A DNA stretch of 64,000 nt from Gracilibacillus massiliensis. Lineage in GTDB: Bacteria; Bacillota; Bacilli; Bacillales; Amphibacillaceae. Shown here piece after piece: positions 25,783-35,191 of the stretch. Made by a program: the position numbers and the translations under genes. The notes beneath the pieces are model-generated. The model saw only the letters and a list, made by a program, of their open reading frames with translations, was not told where the DNA came from and did no database searches. Location of the stretch: the NCBI RefSeq assembly GCF_001458115.1, contig NZ_CZRP01000009.1, positions 228,113 through 292,112 of the forward strand, written 5' to 3'. The first letter of the stretch is position 1, and each line of letters begins with the position of its first letter.

Positions 25783-27125
25783 CCTATCACGAATGGTTTG
25801 ATAGATCTCTCTGCACGATTATTATCTATCTCCAAACGCCCGTCTATCAGAAAAGCTTCTAAACGTTCCCATTGATTACGACAATATTTGATTGCTTTTC
25901 CTAATGCACTTTTTGGCAACACACGTGGTGTTTGTTCACGAAGCCATGCTGAAAAAGCATCCAGTACTGGCTGACTGCGTTCTAAACGTTTTTCATAACG
26001 TTCTTCTGGACTTGTGTCCTTTAATTCACGTTCTATATCAAAAAGTTTATTACAGAAGGCTAATCCTTCTTGTGCTTTCGTATTGGTGGTAGTCGCTGTT
26101 TCTGGTAATGCTGTCAAAGCTTCCCGGAAATTTCGACGAGCATGCGACCAGCATCCAACCAATGAGACATTGGGTAATCCATTATAACCTGGATACCCAT
26201 CAACATGTAGTAATCCTTGAAACCCATCCAGAAAACGTCGTGGATGTTTGGCGGCTCTGGTTTGTTGATAATCATATAAAATAATAGGATTATCGGTATG
26301 ACCAGATCGGTATAACCACATGTACGAATTGGATTTTGCTGGTCTCCCTGGTTCAGATAAAACCTGTAAGGTTGTTTCATCCGCATGTGCAACATCGAGT
26401 TGCAATAGTTGGTTGTGCATTTCATCATAAATCTGTTCCAGCCAGGTATGAGCCCCATGTAAAATCCAATTACTTAGTGTCTGTCGTGGAATAAAAACGC
26501 CGAATCGTTCAAGATTTTTCTCTTGTCGATAGAGTGGCAATCCTTCCACATACTTTTGCGACATTATATAGGCCATCGCCGATGGCGAGGCTAAACTTCC
26601 TGGGAATACCGATTGTGGCATAGGTGCTGAGACGATTGGCGTCTCTATCTCATGCTTTTCACAATGGCGGCAACTATAGATGTGATTAACGTGCTCCACT
26701 ACTTTTACTTGCGCTGGAATTACTTTTAATTCTTTTCTTACTTGTTGACTCATCTCATGTAAATTTCCACCGCAACATGAACAAACCTGTTCCTTTTCGG
26801 ATAAACGATATTCCACCGTTTCCGTAGGCAGGTTTTCCAGTTTTGCTTCACTTTGACCTTTTTGCTTTTTGCGTTTATATGTAATCGTTTCGACAGTTGG
26901 TTCATCCACTGTTTTATTGGATGTATCTTCTGCTTCATTGAAAAGAGATAGTTGATCTGGATTAGTTTTCTCACTAGAAGCACCAAACCTGCGTTGTTGG
27001 CTTAATCGGAACTGTTCCTCATACCATTTCACTTTAGCCTCCAACTCTTCCTTTTCCATTTCAAGCTTTTCGGCACGCTCTTTAAAATATTCAATTGATT
27101 CTGGGTTAGTGGATGAATTTTTCAT
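25779..27125 (-). pseudogene. tnpC: IS66 tnpC, 5' part
   Basis: 449 codons from ATG at 27125 to the Arg codon at the insertion point. It contains the N-terminal leucine-rich coiled coil, the zinc-finger block (CSCCGG and CRHCEKHE), and most of the DDE core (HADETTLQVL; CWSHARRNFREAL; NNRAERSIKPFVIGR). The frame then runs into RIT DNA and stops 12 codons on. The last catalytic-core residues and C-terminus are in 22126-22356, so transposition needs an intact TnpC from elsewhere. Confidence 0.9.
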
Positions 27126-27189
27126 ACCCTAAGTATACGAAAAAGAATCCGAATTGACTAGTCGGATCCTCATCATTTTTATCATTATT

Positions 27190-27546
27190 TTATAAAATAG
27201 TACGTGCTTTTACTTCTCGATGTGCATGTTGTTGATGAATGGGCAAACCATCCAAGAGCCAACGAAGTTGGCGATGACTAATAGACACAGCCTCGGTTTT
27301 ATCACCTGAAGGCCAGTGGAATTTTCCACGTTCTAGTCGTCGGTAATGCAACCAAAAACCATTATGTTCCCATTCTAATACTTTTAATTTATCGCGTTTG
27401 CGGTTACAGAACACAAATAGACAAGGGGAAAAGGGATCGAGTTCAAAACTCTCTTGAACAATGACAGCTAATCCATCTATTGATTTTCGCAGATCGGTAT
27501 TTCCTTGCGCTAAGTATACCCGGTCATAACTTCTGTTATGTAGCAT
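27190..27546 (-). CDS. tnpB: IS66 accessory protein TnpB
   Basis: 118 residues with the IS66 Orf2 signature: VYLAQGNTDLRKSIDGLAVIVQ, LFVFCNRKRDKLKVLEWEHNGFWLHYRRLERGKF (read in parts) and LRWLLDGL. Complete. It is needed with TnpA for IS66 transposition; its biochemical role is not settled. It starts 2 bases after tnpA ends. Confidence 0.9.
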   Translation of the reverse strand: MLHNRSYDRVYLAQGNTDLRKSIDGLAVIVQESFELDPFSPCLFVFCNRKRDKLKVLEWEHNGFWLHYRRLERGKFHWPSGDKTEAVSISHRQLRWLLDGLPIHQQHAHREVKARTIL

Positions 27547-27548
27547 GA

Positions 27549-27860
27549 TTAGGAGATAACACGAAGGATTTCAGCTACTTGAACGGGATCCGCACCAACA
27601 GGAACTTCCACTGCATAATCATGTACATGAATAAAAATGGGACTACTATTTATGACAGGTGAACCTTCTGTAACCTGCACGGGCAGCCAATTGGCTGTCT
27701 CTTTGGCGTCCGCATTTCCCTTTTGAAGCCTTTGCTTCCAGTAGTACATTTGATGAACATTGACATCATGTTCTCTACACCATTGGGCTACGCTTCGTCC
27801 ACTCTCTTTCCATTCCTTCATGCGAGCTTCCCATTCTATTCTTTTGTCCGATAATGTCAT
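27549..27860 (-). CDS. tnpA: IS66 accessory protein TnpA
   Basis: 103 residues with an N-terminal helix-turn-helix (WKESGRSVAQWCREHDVN; MYYWKQRLQKG), typical of IS66 Orf1, which probably binds the IS ends. GGAGG precedes the ATG. Complete. Confidence 0.88.
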   Translation of the reverse strand: MTLSDKRIEWEARMKEWKESGRSVAQWCREHDVNVHQMYYWKQRLQKGNADAKETANWLPVQVTEGSPVINSSPIFIHVHDYAVEVPVGADPVQVAEILRVIS

Positions 27861-27945
27861 GGCTTAACCTCCTACAAGTTTTAATGTAATGACATTATCT
27901 CACGCATTGAATGAGTAAAGAAGGTGTGTATTATATGACGCTTAC

Positions 27946-27978
27946 TTTTAAGTGCTTTCTAATCTAAAACAAAAAGAG
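27946..27978. repeat. 33-bp direct repeat, right copy, abutting IS66
   Basis: Begins at the base after the IS66 right end and matches 22040-22072. This copy runs into a terminator stem (27973-28014), so it appears to be the native one. Confidence 0.85.
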
Positions 27979-28014
27979 TCTATTATAATAATGATTGATA
28001 AAAATAGACTCTTT
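27973..28014 (-). terminator. Terminator of carbohydrate operon A
   Basis: AAAGAGTCTATT (27973-27984) pairs with AATAGACTCTTT (28003-28014). On the minus strand it is followed by TTTTTGTTTT. The fructokinase gene ends ~110 bases upstream. Confidence 0.8.
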
Positions 28015-28127
28015 CTAATAAAACCTATAATAATTTTTATAAAAAAGTTTGATAATTAATGGTCGTATTGTGTGCTAAAAAGAAAAGTTAGTTGTTAAAT
28101 AACAATATTATTTAGTTCAATGCGATG

Positions 28128-28991
28128 CTACTTGTTAATTTCATCTTTAGCCAAAAGCAAACACCCCATTAGACCTTGATCTCCATTTAAACCAGGTTCT
28201 ATAATAAATTCATCTAAATCTAAAGTATTAACATAATCTTTCATTAAGTTTTTATATTCTTTGCGAATTTTAGGGAATAAGTGTTTTTGGTCCATTACTC
28301 CTCCACCGAGAATTATTACCTCCGGCCTTAATATAAATGTATAATTTACTAATGCTTGTGCTAGATAATAAGATTCAATATTCCAATATGGATCGTCTTC
28401 CTTTAACGAGTTAGCTTTATTTTGAATTCTTTTCTCAATTGCAGGACCTGAAGCTAATCCCTCAAGACAATTTGAATGAAATGGACAATTTCCATCAAAA
28501 TTGTCTTCTGGATGCTTTCGAATTAGAATATGACCCATTTCAGGATGACCAAAACCTTCTAAAATCCCATCATTTATAATAGCACCACCACCTATTCCAG
28601 TTCCTACGGTTAAGTATAAACATGAATTTGCTCGATGAGCGCCACCCAATTTATATTCACCATACGCTGATGCATTTACATCTGTTGTCCAAGCAATAGG
28701 TATGTCAAATTGATTTTGAACGAAACCAACGAAATCAAAATCACTCCATCCTTTTTTTGGAGTAGTAGTGATATAACCGTATTTTTTTGATTCTTTATTA
28801 ACATCTATAGGTCCAAATGATCCGATACCAATTGATTGAAGAGAATAATTATTAAAAAAACGAAACACTTCTTTCATTGTGTCTTTTGGTTCAGTTGTTG
28901 GAATATTTATTTTTTCAACTATGTTTAAATTGGAATCACTTACTGCACATACAAATTTAGTGCCTCCAGCTTCAATTGCGCCATAATACAT
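28128..28991 (-). CDS. ROK-family fructokinase
   Basis: 287 residues; ATG at 28991 (MYYGAIEAGGTKF) is chosen because GGGAG lies 8 bases upstream, against a GTG at 29000. Phosphate-binding AGGTKFVCAV, GSFGPIDVNKESKKYG, TVGTGIGGGAI and the zinc block HPEMGHI...CPFHSNCLEG match ROK fructokinases such as Bacillus subtilis YdhR/GmuE. It phosphorylates fructose with ATP to fructose-6-phosphate in the cytosol. Last gene of operon A; a paralogue lies at 46027-46899. Confidence 0.85.
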   Translation of the reverse strand: MYYGAIEAGGTKFVCAVSDSNLNIVEKINIPTTEPKDTMKEVFRFFNNYSLQSIGIGSFGPIDVNKESKKYGYITTTPKKGWSDFDFVGFVQNQFDIPIAWTTDVNASAYGEYKLGGAHRANSCLYLTVGTGIGGGAIINDGILEGFGHPEMGHILIRKHPEDNFDGNCPFHSNCLEGLASGPAIEKRIQNKANSLKEDDPYWNIESYYLAQALVNYTFILRPEVIILGGGVMDQKHLFPKIRKEYKNLMKDYVNTLDLDEFIIEPGLNGDQGLMGCLLLAKDEINK

Positions 28992-29035
28992 TCTAATCAC
29001 TCCCGCTATACTTTTATATGTTGTCTGGTATTATT

Positions 29036-30577
29036 TCAAAAGTGTTCTAGCTTTATAGCATGCTCTGCTCTATATTCATTTGGAGTTGTACAAACATGTT
29101 TTTTAAACACCTGGTGAAAATACCTTGGATTCTCATATCCTAATTGTTTTGCAATTGTTTCAATTTTCAAATTAGTAGTACGTAGTAATTCTTTAGCCTT
29201 GCTTATTCGTAGTTGTAATAAATAATCAGATATAGTAACTCCAACTTCCTTAGAAAATGTGCTACTTAAATAAGACGCATTCAAATGGAAATCAACAGCA
29301 ATATCTGATAATTGTAAAGGTTTATGGTAATTATGGTCTATATATTTTTTGATGTCATATATCAGTTTTTCTTTCGTAGAAATCCTTTTATTATTAAGGT
29401 ATTTTTCAGTTTCCTCAATCATATTCTGTAAATATTTATGATAATCATCAATGCATACTAAGTTTTCTATGATCATATCCTTTCCTGTAATAACTTGATC
29501 AATAGAAATTCCGTATTCATAGTGTAAGTAATTCTCATATTGAACAACAAAATCATAGCATGTTTTTTTGAAACTATTGGGACTTATTTTTTGTTTTTTT
29601 ATTGAATCTAATAACTTATCTATAAATTTATAAATAGATTCATTATTTAAATTATTCTGATTAAATAGCGATTTAATCTCTGAAAAATGACTATATGAGA
29701 ATTTCTCTTCAATTTCTAGTACTTCATCAAAAAACACAATATTTTCATTTAAAAATTTAGCCAATTCAAAGGCTTTTAGTGCTTCTTTATAAGATTGAGA
29801 GATCTCATACTTTTTGTTGTAAATTCTTCCTACACCGATTCTCAACTGTAATGATAAATTTTCTTTAACAACAGATTCTATTTTCGCAGTGATCTCATGT
29901 ATGTCCAGATCATTATTTTTATCACCAATAAGAATAAATACTTTTTCATCAATCGCATAATAAAGACAAAATGTAAAGTCGTCTAACTTATCATTTTTAA
30001 GCTCATTTATAACCTTTTGTTGAAGAGCTAATTTGAACTCCGCTTTATAACTACCTATACAGATGATTTTGAATGCATTCAATTCATCTTTAATCTCTAC
30101 TGGATTAACATTAACACCTAACATCAAATCTAAATAATACTTATCTACTAATTCGTACTCATATTTATTAATTTTTTGACCAATAAGTAATTCTTGTTTC
30201 TTTTCCTTATGTTTAGCAATTGCCTTATTAATTACGGACAAAATATCATTAATGTTTACTGGTTTTATTAAGTAATCAATTACATTTAATTTAATTGCCT
30301 TTTTTGCATATTCAAATTCTGCATGACCACTGATCACCACAAAAATTGTATCATGTAAGTTGTCTTTAGCTTTCTTAATAATTTGAAGGCCATCTAAACC
30401 CGGCATTCGAATGTCAGTTAATACAATATCTGGTTTTTCTTTCAAAATAACTTCTAAACCTTTTTTGCCATCTGTTGCTGTCCCGATTATATTAATATCA
30501 TACTTTTCCCACTCTACAACAGACATTAACCCCTCAATTACAATTTCCTCGTCATCAATAATAACCATGTTATACAT
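29036..30577 (-). CDS. YesN-type response regulator with AraC DNA-binding domain
   Basis: 513 residues. Receiver domain ~1-120 with acidic pair Asp8/Asp9, phosphoacceptor Asp55 (VLTDIRMPG) and Lys in YLIKPVN. A ~270-residue middle region of the YesN type follows, and the C-terminal ~100 residues are two AraC helix-turn-helix units (SDIAVDFHLNASYLSSTFSKEV; IETIAKQLGYENPRYFHQVFKK). GGAGGTGA precedes the ATG. It pairs with the kinase encoded just upstream and probably activates operon A in response to the sugar. Confidence 0.9.
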   Translation of the reverse strand: MYNMVIIDDEEIVIEGLMSVVEWEKYDINIIGTATDGKKGLEVILKEKPDIVLTDIRMPGLDGLQIIKKAKDNLHDTIFVVISGHAEFEYAKKAIKLNVIDYLIKPVNINDILSVINKAIAKHKEKKQELLIGQKINKYEYELVDKYYLDLMLGVNVNPVEIKDELNAFKIICIGSYKAEFKLALQQKVINELKNDKLDDFTFCLYYAIDEKVFILIGDKNNDLDIHEITAKIESVVKENLSLQLRIGVGRIYNKKYEISQSYKEALKAFELAKFLNENIVFFDEVLEIEEKFSYSHFSEIKSLFNQNNLNNESIYKFIDKLLDSIKKQKISPNSFKKTCYDFVVQYENYLHYEYGISIDQVITGKDMIIENLVCIDDYHKYLQNMIEETEKYLNNKRISTKEKLIYDIKKYIDHNYHKPLQLSDIAVDFHLNASYLSSTFSKEVGVTISDYLLQLRISKAKELLRTTNLKIETIAKQLGYENPRYFHQVFKKHVCTTPNEYRAEHAIKLEHF

Positions 30578-30595
30578 TAGATCACCTCCTGGGGT

Positions 30596-32317
30596 TTAAA
30601 CACGAATTATTATACGAGCTGTTGTACCTTGATCTTTTTTACTTTCTATAAATAAACCACACTCCTGACCATAATATAATTTTATACGTTCATTTATATT
30701 TTTAAGAGCATAACCTTTATTACTGATCAACATTTCTTGATAGTCAAAACCTACACCATTGTCAATTACATCAATATAAATTAAATCTTCTTTTGTATAA
30801 CCTTCTATTGTTAAATTTTTGTTTCCTTCTTTCATAGGCAGGCCATGATTTATTGCATTTTCTACAAGGGGTTGAACTAGCAATTTTAATATTTTTTTCT
30901 CTAAAATTTTGGAATCAATATCAAAAAGTAAATTTAGCTTATTGGCATGTCTAACATTCATAATTTCAAAATATCTTTGTACTCTCAGTAGTTCATCTTG
31001 TATTGTAGTAATATAGTGGCCATTGTTCAACATCATTTTGTAATAATCGGACATATTTAATGCCATATCAGCTATTGGTTTAATCTTATATTTTTCAGCC
31101 ATCCAATAAATAGAATTCAATGTGTTATACAGAAAATGAGGATTGATGTGACTTTGTAATATAAACAATTCAGATTCTTTTGCTTTTAACTTTGATTCAT
31201 ATAACTGAACTAACAAATCATTATTTCTGTTATATAAATAAATTAATCGATTTCCAATTTTACCTATTTCATCTTTAACATCAAAATTTACTCTTTGAAT
31301 TTTTTGTTTTCTTTCTTCTAATTTATTAGTAATTTTCGCTAACAAATTTAACTGTTTTGTAATCTTTTTAGTTATTAAATATGCAAATATTAACACAATC
31401 AAAAATGACAAAATCATTAAGAAAAGTGTAATATCCCGCACATTCGTTGCTTCATTTATTACCTCTTGATATGGAATTACACTAATTATTTTGAAGCCAG
31501 AACTAACGTTTAGTTTATTATTAGTAACAAAAGTTTCTTTGTTTATATTATAATTTTTAACTCCATTACTAGTTAAATTAGTCACCATGTTAAATATTTG
31601 ATTATCTGCTAGTAACTTAGGATTTTTATTATAGATTATATTTGAATCATTACTTGTAACAATAATACTTCCTGTCGTTTCTAAATCATCAAACATAGCT
31701 TCAAAAACATTTTCATCAAAACTTATAAGTAATATACCAATTTGATTAAATTTATTAATGTCATTTATTACTTTTCCATACGTAATAGAATTGGATTCTC
31801 TTAATAAGTTGATTTCATCTGATTCAAATAATATTCCTTTTCCCTTATTGTCAATAATTTGTTCAATAATTTCCGTGTTTTTAATTTGATTATAAATATT
31901 ATTTGAATATCTGCTTGTTCCATGATTTTTGAATGTGTACTCGACACTTTCATTACCAATATAAATGCTATTAATATATGGCTTATTGTTTGCAACATTA
32001 ACTATTAAATCACTTGTGTCTCTTCGAATACTGTATAAATCATTATTTTGTTGTGTGAGAAATTCTTGAATATCGGTTGAACCCAATAATATTTTACCTA
32101 TACTTTCAATATCGGTTAGAAAATTATCAATATTCCAATCTACAATATTCAAGAAGTTAGTAGTTGTAGTTAACGCTTTCTTTTCTTCCATATTACTAAA
32201 GTAAATAAAACTAAAAATACTTATAATGACTAAAGGTATAAGTGAAGAAAAAATACCTAACAGGAATATTTTCCTTTTAATTGAGGGTGGATTTGTTAGT
32301 AGTTTCATTTTATCCAA
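30596..32317 (-). CDS. YesM-type sensor histidine kinase
   Basis: 573 residues from TTG at 32317. Membrane segments near 18-40 and 290-312 enclose a ~250-residue extracellular sensor (dCache-like). HAMP-like linker, then the His_kinase domain with phosphoacceptor His394 in INPHFLYNTLNSI, and the HATPase domain (VQPLVENAINHGL; DNGVGFDY). GAGGAG lies 11 bases upstream of the start. It would sense an extracellular sugar or the loaded binding protein and phosphorylate the regulator encoded 18 bases downstream. Confidence 0.9.
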   Translation of the reverse strand: MDKMKLLTNPPSIKRKIFLLGIFSSLIPLVIISIFSFIYFSNMEEKKALTTTTNFLNIVDWNIDNFLTDIESIGKILLGSTDIQEFLTQQNNDLYSIRRDTSDLIVNVANNKPYINSIYIGNESVEYTFKNHGTSRYSNNIYNQIKNTEIIEQIIDNKGKGILFESDEINLLRESNSITYGKVINDINKFNQIGILLISFDENVFEAMFDDLETTGSIIVTSNDSNIIYNKNPKLLADNQIFNMVTNLTSNGVKNYNINKETFVTNNKLNVSSGFKIISVIPYQEVINEATNVRDITLFLMILSFLIVLIFAYLITKKITKQLNLLAKITNKLEERKQKIQRVNFDVKDEIGKIGNRLIYLYNRNNDLLVQLYESKLKAKESELFILQSHINPHFLYNTLNSIYWMAEKYKIKPIADMALNMSDYYKMMLNNGHYITTIQDELLRVQRYFEIMNVRHANKLNLLFDIDSKILEKKILKLLVQPLVENAINHGLPMKEGNKNLTIEGYTKEDLIYIDVIDNGVGFDYQEMLISNKGYALKNINERIKLYYGQECGLFIESKKDQGTTARIIIRV

Positions 32318-32388
32318 TTTGCAAACAGCTCCTCAAATCATTTACCCCATGAGAATTTTTATAATTATTAGTTTCTACAAACTTAGGA

Positions 32389-32781
32389 TTATAAATATTG
32401 GCAAAATTCAATTCTTTCATAATTTGGACCTTCGATAATAAAAAACTTAATGCCTTTACTCCAAAAAGGAAGAAATTCTATATCGTTACTTAATATTTTA
32501 TAGTCATCGCTATAAATAATTTCCCACAATTCAAGAATATTTGAAACATCTAAAGCTATATGATCAATATTACCGACTTTATTAATAGGATCTTTCATTT
32601 CATATAATTCTATAATTAAACTATTTAATTTCATAAATGTAACATTCGGATGATTTTGAGTACTTTCAACGCAATATTCTATAGAAAAACCTAAACTTTC
32701 ATAAAATTTTATAGAAGTATTCATTTTTGTTGTCGGAATTCCAATATGCTGTAATCCTTTTACAAAATTGTCTAAATTCAT
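32389..32781 (-). CDS. VOC-superfamily (glyoxalase-like) protein within operon A
   Basis: 130 residues: VOC pattern with His in QHIGIPTTKMNTSIKFYESLG, His in IDHIALDVSNILELWE and a Glu near the end (YERIEFCQYL), i.e. three of the usual metal ligands. It lies between the GH32-like gene and the kinase gene in one operon. Detoxification of dicarbonyls formed from fructose, or sugar epimerisation or isomerisation, are possible roles; the sequence does not choose. GGGAG precedes the ATG. Confidence 0.65.
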   Translation of the reverse strand: MNLDNFVKGLQHIGIPTTKMNTSIKFYESLGFSIEYCVESTQNHPNVTFMKLNSLIIELYEMKDPINKVGNIDHIALDVSNILELWEIIYSDDYKILSNDIEFLPFWSKGIKFFIIEGPNYERIEFCQYL

Positions 32782-32860
32782 TTCTTAATCTCCCTTAATT
32801 TATAATACATATAAGAGTAAGGTACTATATATGAACCTTACTCTTACTTTTAATTTCTAG

Positions 32861-34261
32861 TTATTTTATATCTTGTGAAATTATTGTTTCTTTATCTATG
32901 TTTAATTCACCTTCAACAACATACATAGATAAAGAAGTCCCTGCTTTATCATACATTCTTGTATTCAAAGCAACACCATCTATATATACTGTTGCAATAG
33001 TATCATCAACAATAATTTGTAGTTTATATTCTTTATTGCATTTTAAATTTAATGGTCTATCTAATCCTTTATCGAAATATCTATTCCATGGCTGATTAGG
33101 TGTTCTATCAAAAGTTAAGCGATTTTCACCTATATTAAAATTAAAAGCATATGCATCACCAGTTTTTTCATCTTCAAATAACCGTATCCCGAATTCTCTA
33201 GTATTCTCAGTAAATTTAATGGTAGTTTCAAACTTAAATAAATCAGATACTTCTTTGTCTAGATATACTTCATCACAACCATCTAATGAGGATAACGTAA
33301 TAGGTTTGTTGATTAATGCATGAGGATTTTTAAAAGCATTATAAACACCATCTGGTATTTTGACTCCTAATGAACCATCCTCTCGTTGATAAACCTCATG
33401 AACTACTAATGTTCCGCCCCATTGCCAATTATTCAAGTCATTTTCTTCTTCCTTCGTTGCAACCCAACCAAAAAGATATCTTTTTTCTCCATCTGAAAAA
33501 GACCTTGCTGCGTAATACGCTCTACCATCAAATGCATCATCTATTGGAGCTGTCCATGGTCCGTCTATGCTTTTGCTCATTCGATATACTGTTTTACTTT
33601 TATGACTATACTCTGTAATTAATTGGTACCAGTAATCACCGATTTTGAACATATCAGGCATTTCATGCATTGAGTAAAGGTTTGGAGCCCATAAATCTCC
33701 TTGGAACGCCCAGTTTTCAAGATCTTTAGATGTAAAATATACCGTACAACCAGTTCTAACTTTGTCTCCATCTAATTTCCGTGCACCCAAAATCATAATG
33801 TATTCATCAGTATCTTCATTCCAAAATACAAATGGATCTCTCCAATCATCTGGATCGTATCCTTCTTGAGGTATAACTAATGAATCATCAGTTTTTTCCC
33901 AATTAATCAAATCTTTACTAGTTGCTTTCATTAATACTTGAGAAGCTTTTCCTAATTTAGGATAATCTCTATTAAACCCTGTATACATAGCGTAAAAAGT
34001 ACCATTCGCTTCAAAAACACTTCCAGCAAATATAAATTGATCTTGATCATCATTACCGCCTTTTTTCAGGGCTTCACCTTTGTCTTCATAGTTAACAAAG
34101 TCATCAGTCACTGCTAGGTCCCATCCGAATGGTTCGCAAACTGGTAATGGACCTGGATTACGTCCATCTCTTTGATGAAATAAATAGAATTTCCCATCAT
34201 GATAAAAAGGCATACAATCCCCAAACCAATATCCTTCTGGTTGATAATATAATTTGTGCAT
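32861..34261 (-). CDS. GH32-like glycoside hydrolase, intracellular beta-fructosidase type
   Basis: 466 residues; ATG at 34261 has GGGAGG 9 bases upstream (the TTG at 34267 is too close to it). Five-bladed propeller ~1-315, then a beta-sandwich ~320-466. Candidate nucleophile Asp in YWFGDCMPFYHDGKFYLFHQ, the RDP stabiliser in WRDPFVFW, and a Glu in MHEMPDMF at the acid/base place, where classic GH32 enzymes have an EC motif. No signal peptide, so it acts on imported oligosaccharide. Fructose release is supported by the fructokinase in the same operon. Divergent from invertases; exact substrate unknown. Confidence 0.8.
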   Translation of the reverse strand: MHKLYYQPEGYWFGDCMPFYHDGKFYLFHQRDGRNPGPLPVCEPFGWDLAVTDDFVNYEDKGEALKKGGNDDQDQFIFAGSVFEANGTFYAMYTGFNRDYPKLGKASQVLMKATSKDLINWEKTDDSLVIPQEGYDPDDWRDPFVFWNEDTDEYIMILGARKLDGDKVRTGCTVYFTSKDLENWAFQGDLWAPNLYSMHEMPDMFKIGDYWYQLITEYSHKSKTVYRMSKSIDGPWTAPIDDAFDGRAYYAARSFSDGEKRYLFGWVATKEEENDLNNWQWGGTLVVHEVYQREDGSLGVKIPDGVYNAFKNPHALINKPITLSSLDGCDEVYLDKEVSDLFKFETTIKFTENTREFGIRLFEDEKTGDAYAFNFNIGENRLTFDRTPNQPWNRYFDKGLDRPLNLKCNKEYKLQIIVDDTIATVYIDGVALNTRMYDKAGTSLSMYVVEGELNIDKETIISQDIK

Positions 34262-34300
34262 TTTCAAATTCCTCCCATAATTTTTATTTAAATTTGTGTA

Positions 34301-35188
34301 TTAAGATTTAACAGCTCCAGCTGTCATTCCCTTCATAATATGTTTGCTCAAAAAGAAGTATAGGATGTATGTTGGTAAAATAGTTAAGGTGATAGCAGCA
34401 TAGGTTTGACCCCAATCTGTTAACCCATAGTTTCCAACGAAATCTCTTAATCCTAATGTCACTGGATACATATTAGAATCACTTATAAAAGTAAAAGCAA
34501 AAATAAACTCATTCCATGTGAAAACACCAAATAATGTAGCAACAGTCACTATCACACTCTTTGACATAGGTATTATAATACTGAAGAATATTCTATAAAT
34601 TGAACATCCATCTATAGTAGCAGCTTCAATTATTTCGTTTGGAATGTTTTTAAAAAAAGAAACAAATAAATATAATGCTATAGGTAAACCAAATCCAATT
34701 TGTGGTAAAATTAAACTTGTATATGAATTTAATAACCCTAGCTCACTGTAAATTTGAAAAAGTGGTATTAAAGCAATTTGTAATGGCACCATAATACCGA
34801 TTAGGAAAAACATTAACATTTTTTGATTATGCTTGAATTTTAATTTTTCTATAGCAAATGCCGCCATAGAAGCTAATGCCAAAATACCTATTAGTACACC
34901 TACTAGCACAATGAAACTATTTAAAAAGTATTGTAAAATGTTACTATTTAAAAATACATTCTTGTAGTTTTCTATATTTATTGAATTTGGAAATGCTAAA
35001 GGACTAGATGTCTGAAATTCTTCTAAAGTTTTAAAGCTAGATGATACAACCCAAATTACGGGATACACTGTGATAGCAGTTACTAATAGAATACTAATGA
35101 TTAATATAAGCTTTCTGTACGCGAAAGAAATGTTTAATTTATTCCACTTATTTAGAGTACTGTTATTATTGAAAAAAGATTTTATCAC
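34301..35188 (-). CDS. CUT1 sugar ABC transporter permease (MalG-like), operon A
   Basis: 295 residues, six membrane segments, with the EAA loop EAATIDGCSIYRIFFSIIIPMSK near residue 190-215 that docks the shared ATPase. Starts with GTG at 35188; GGTGAT lies 6 bases upstream and the previous permease stops 3 bases before. It would form the inner-membrane pore with the adjacent permease. No ATPase gene is in the operon, so a common MsmX-type ATPase encoded elsewhere is expected. Confidence 0.88.
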   Translation of the reverse strand: MIKSFFNNNSTLNKWNKLNISFAYRKLILIISILLVTAITVYPVIWVVSSSFKTLEEFQTSSPLAFPNSINIENYKNVFLNSNILQYFLNSFIVLVGVLIGILALASMAAFAIEKLKFKHNQKMLMFFLIGIMVPLQIALIPLFQIYSELGLLNSYTSLILPQIGFGLPIALYLFVSFFKNIPNEIIEAATIDGCSIYRIFFSIIIPMSKSVIVTVATLFGVFTWNEFIFAFTFISDSNMYPVTLGLRDFVGNYGLTDWGQTYAAITLTILPTYILYFFLSKHIMKGMTAGAVKS

Positions 35189-35191
35189 TGA

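Larger units (their letters stand above)
22073..27945 (-). mobile_element. IS66-family insertion sequence, split by a RIT-type element
   Basis: The ends are inverted: GTAAGCGT at 22073 and ACGCTTAC ending at 27945. Genes on the minus strand in IS66 order are tnpA (27549-27860), tnpB (27190-27546) and tnpC, whose ORF is broken at 22352-25782 by another element. Without that insertion the IS would be ~2.45 kb, normal for the family. Flanks are the 33-bp direct repeats, not the 8-bp duplication usual for IS66. Confidence 0.88.

Noticed and set aside
28128..28991. Assignment as glucokinase or N-acetylglucosamine kinase
   Set aside because: The SFGPIDVN and HPEMGHI blocks with the zinc Cys/His cluster follow the YdhR-type fructokinase pattern, and the enzymes nearby release fructose; substrate promiscuity still cannot be excluded.
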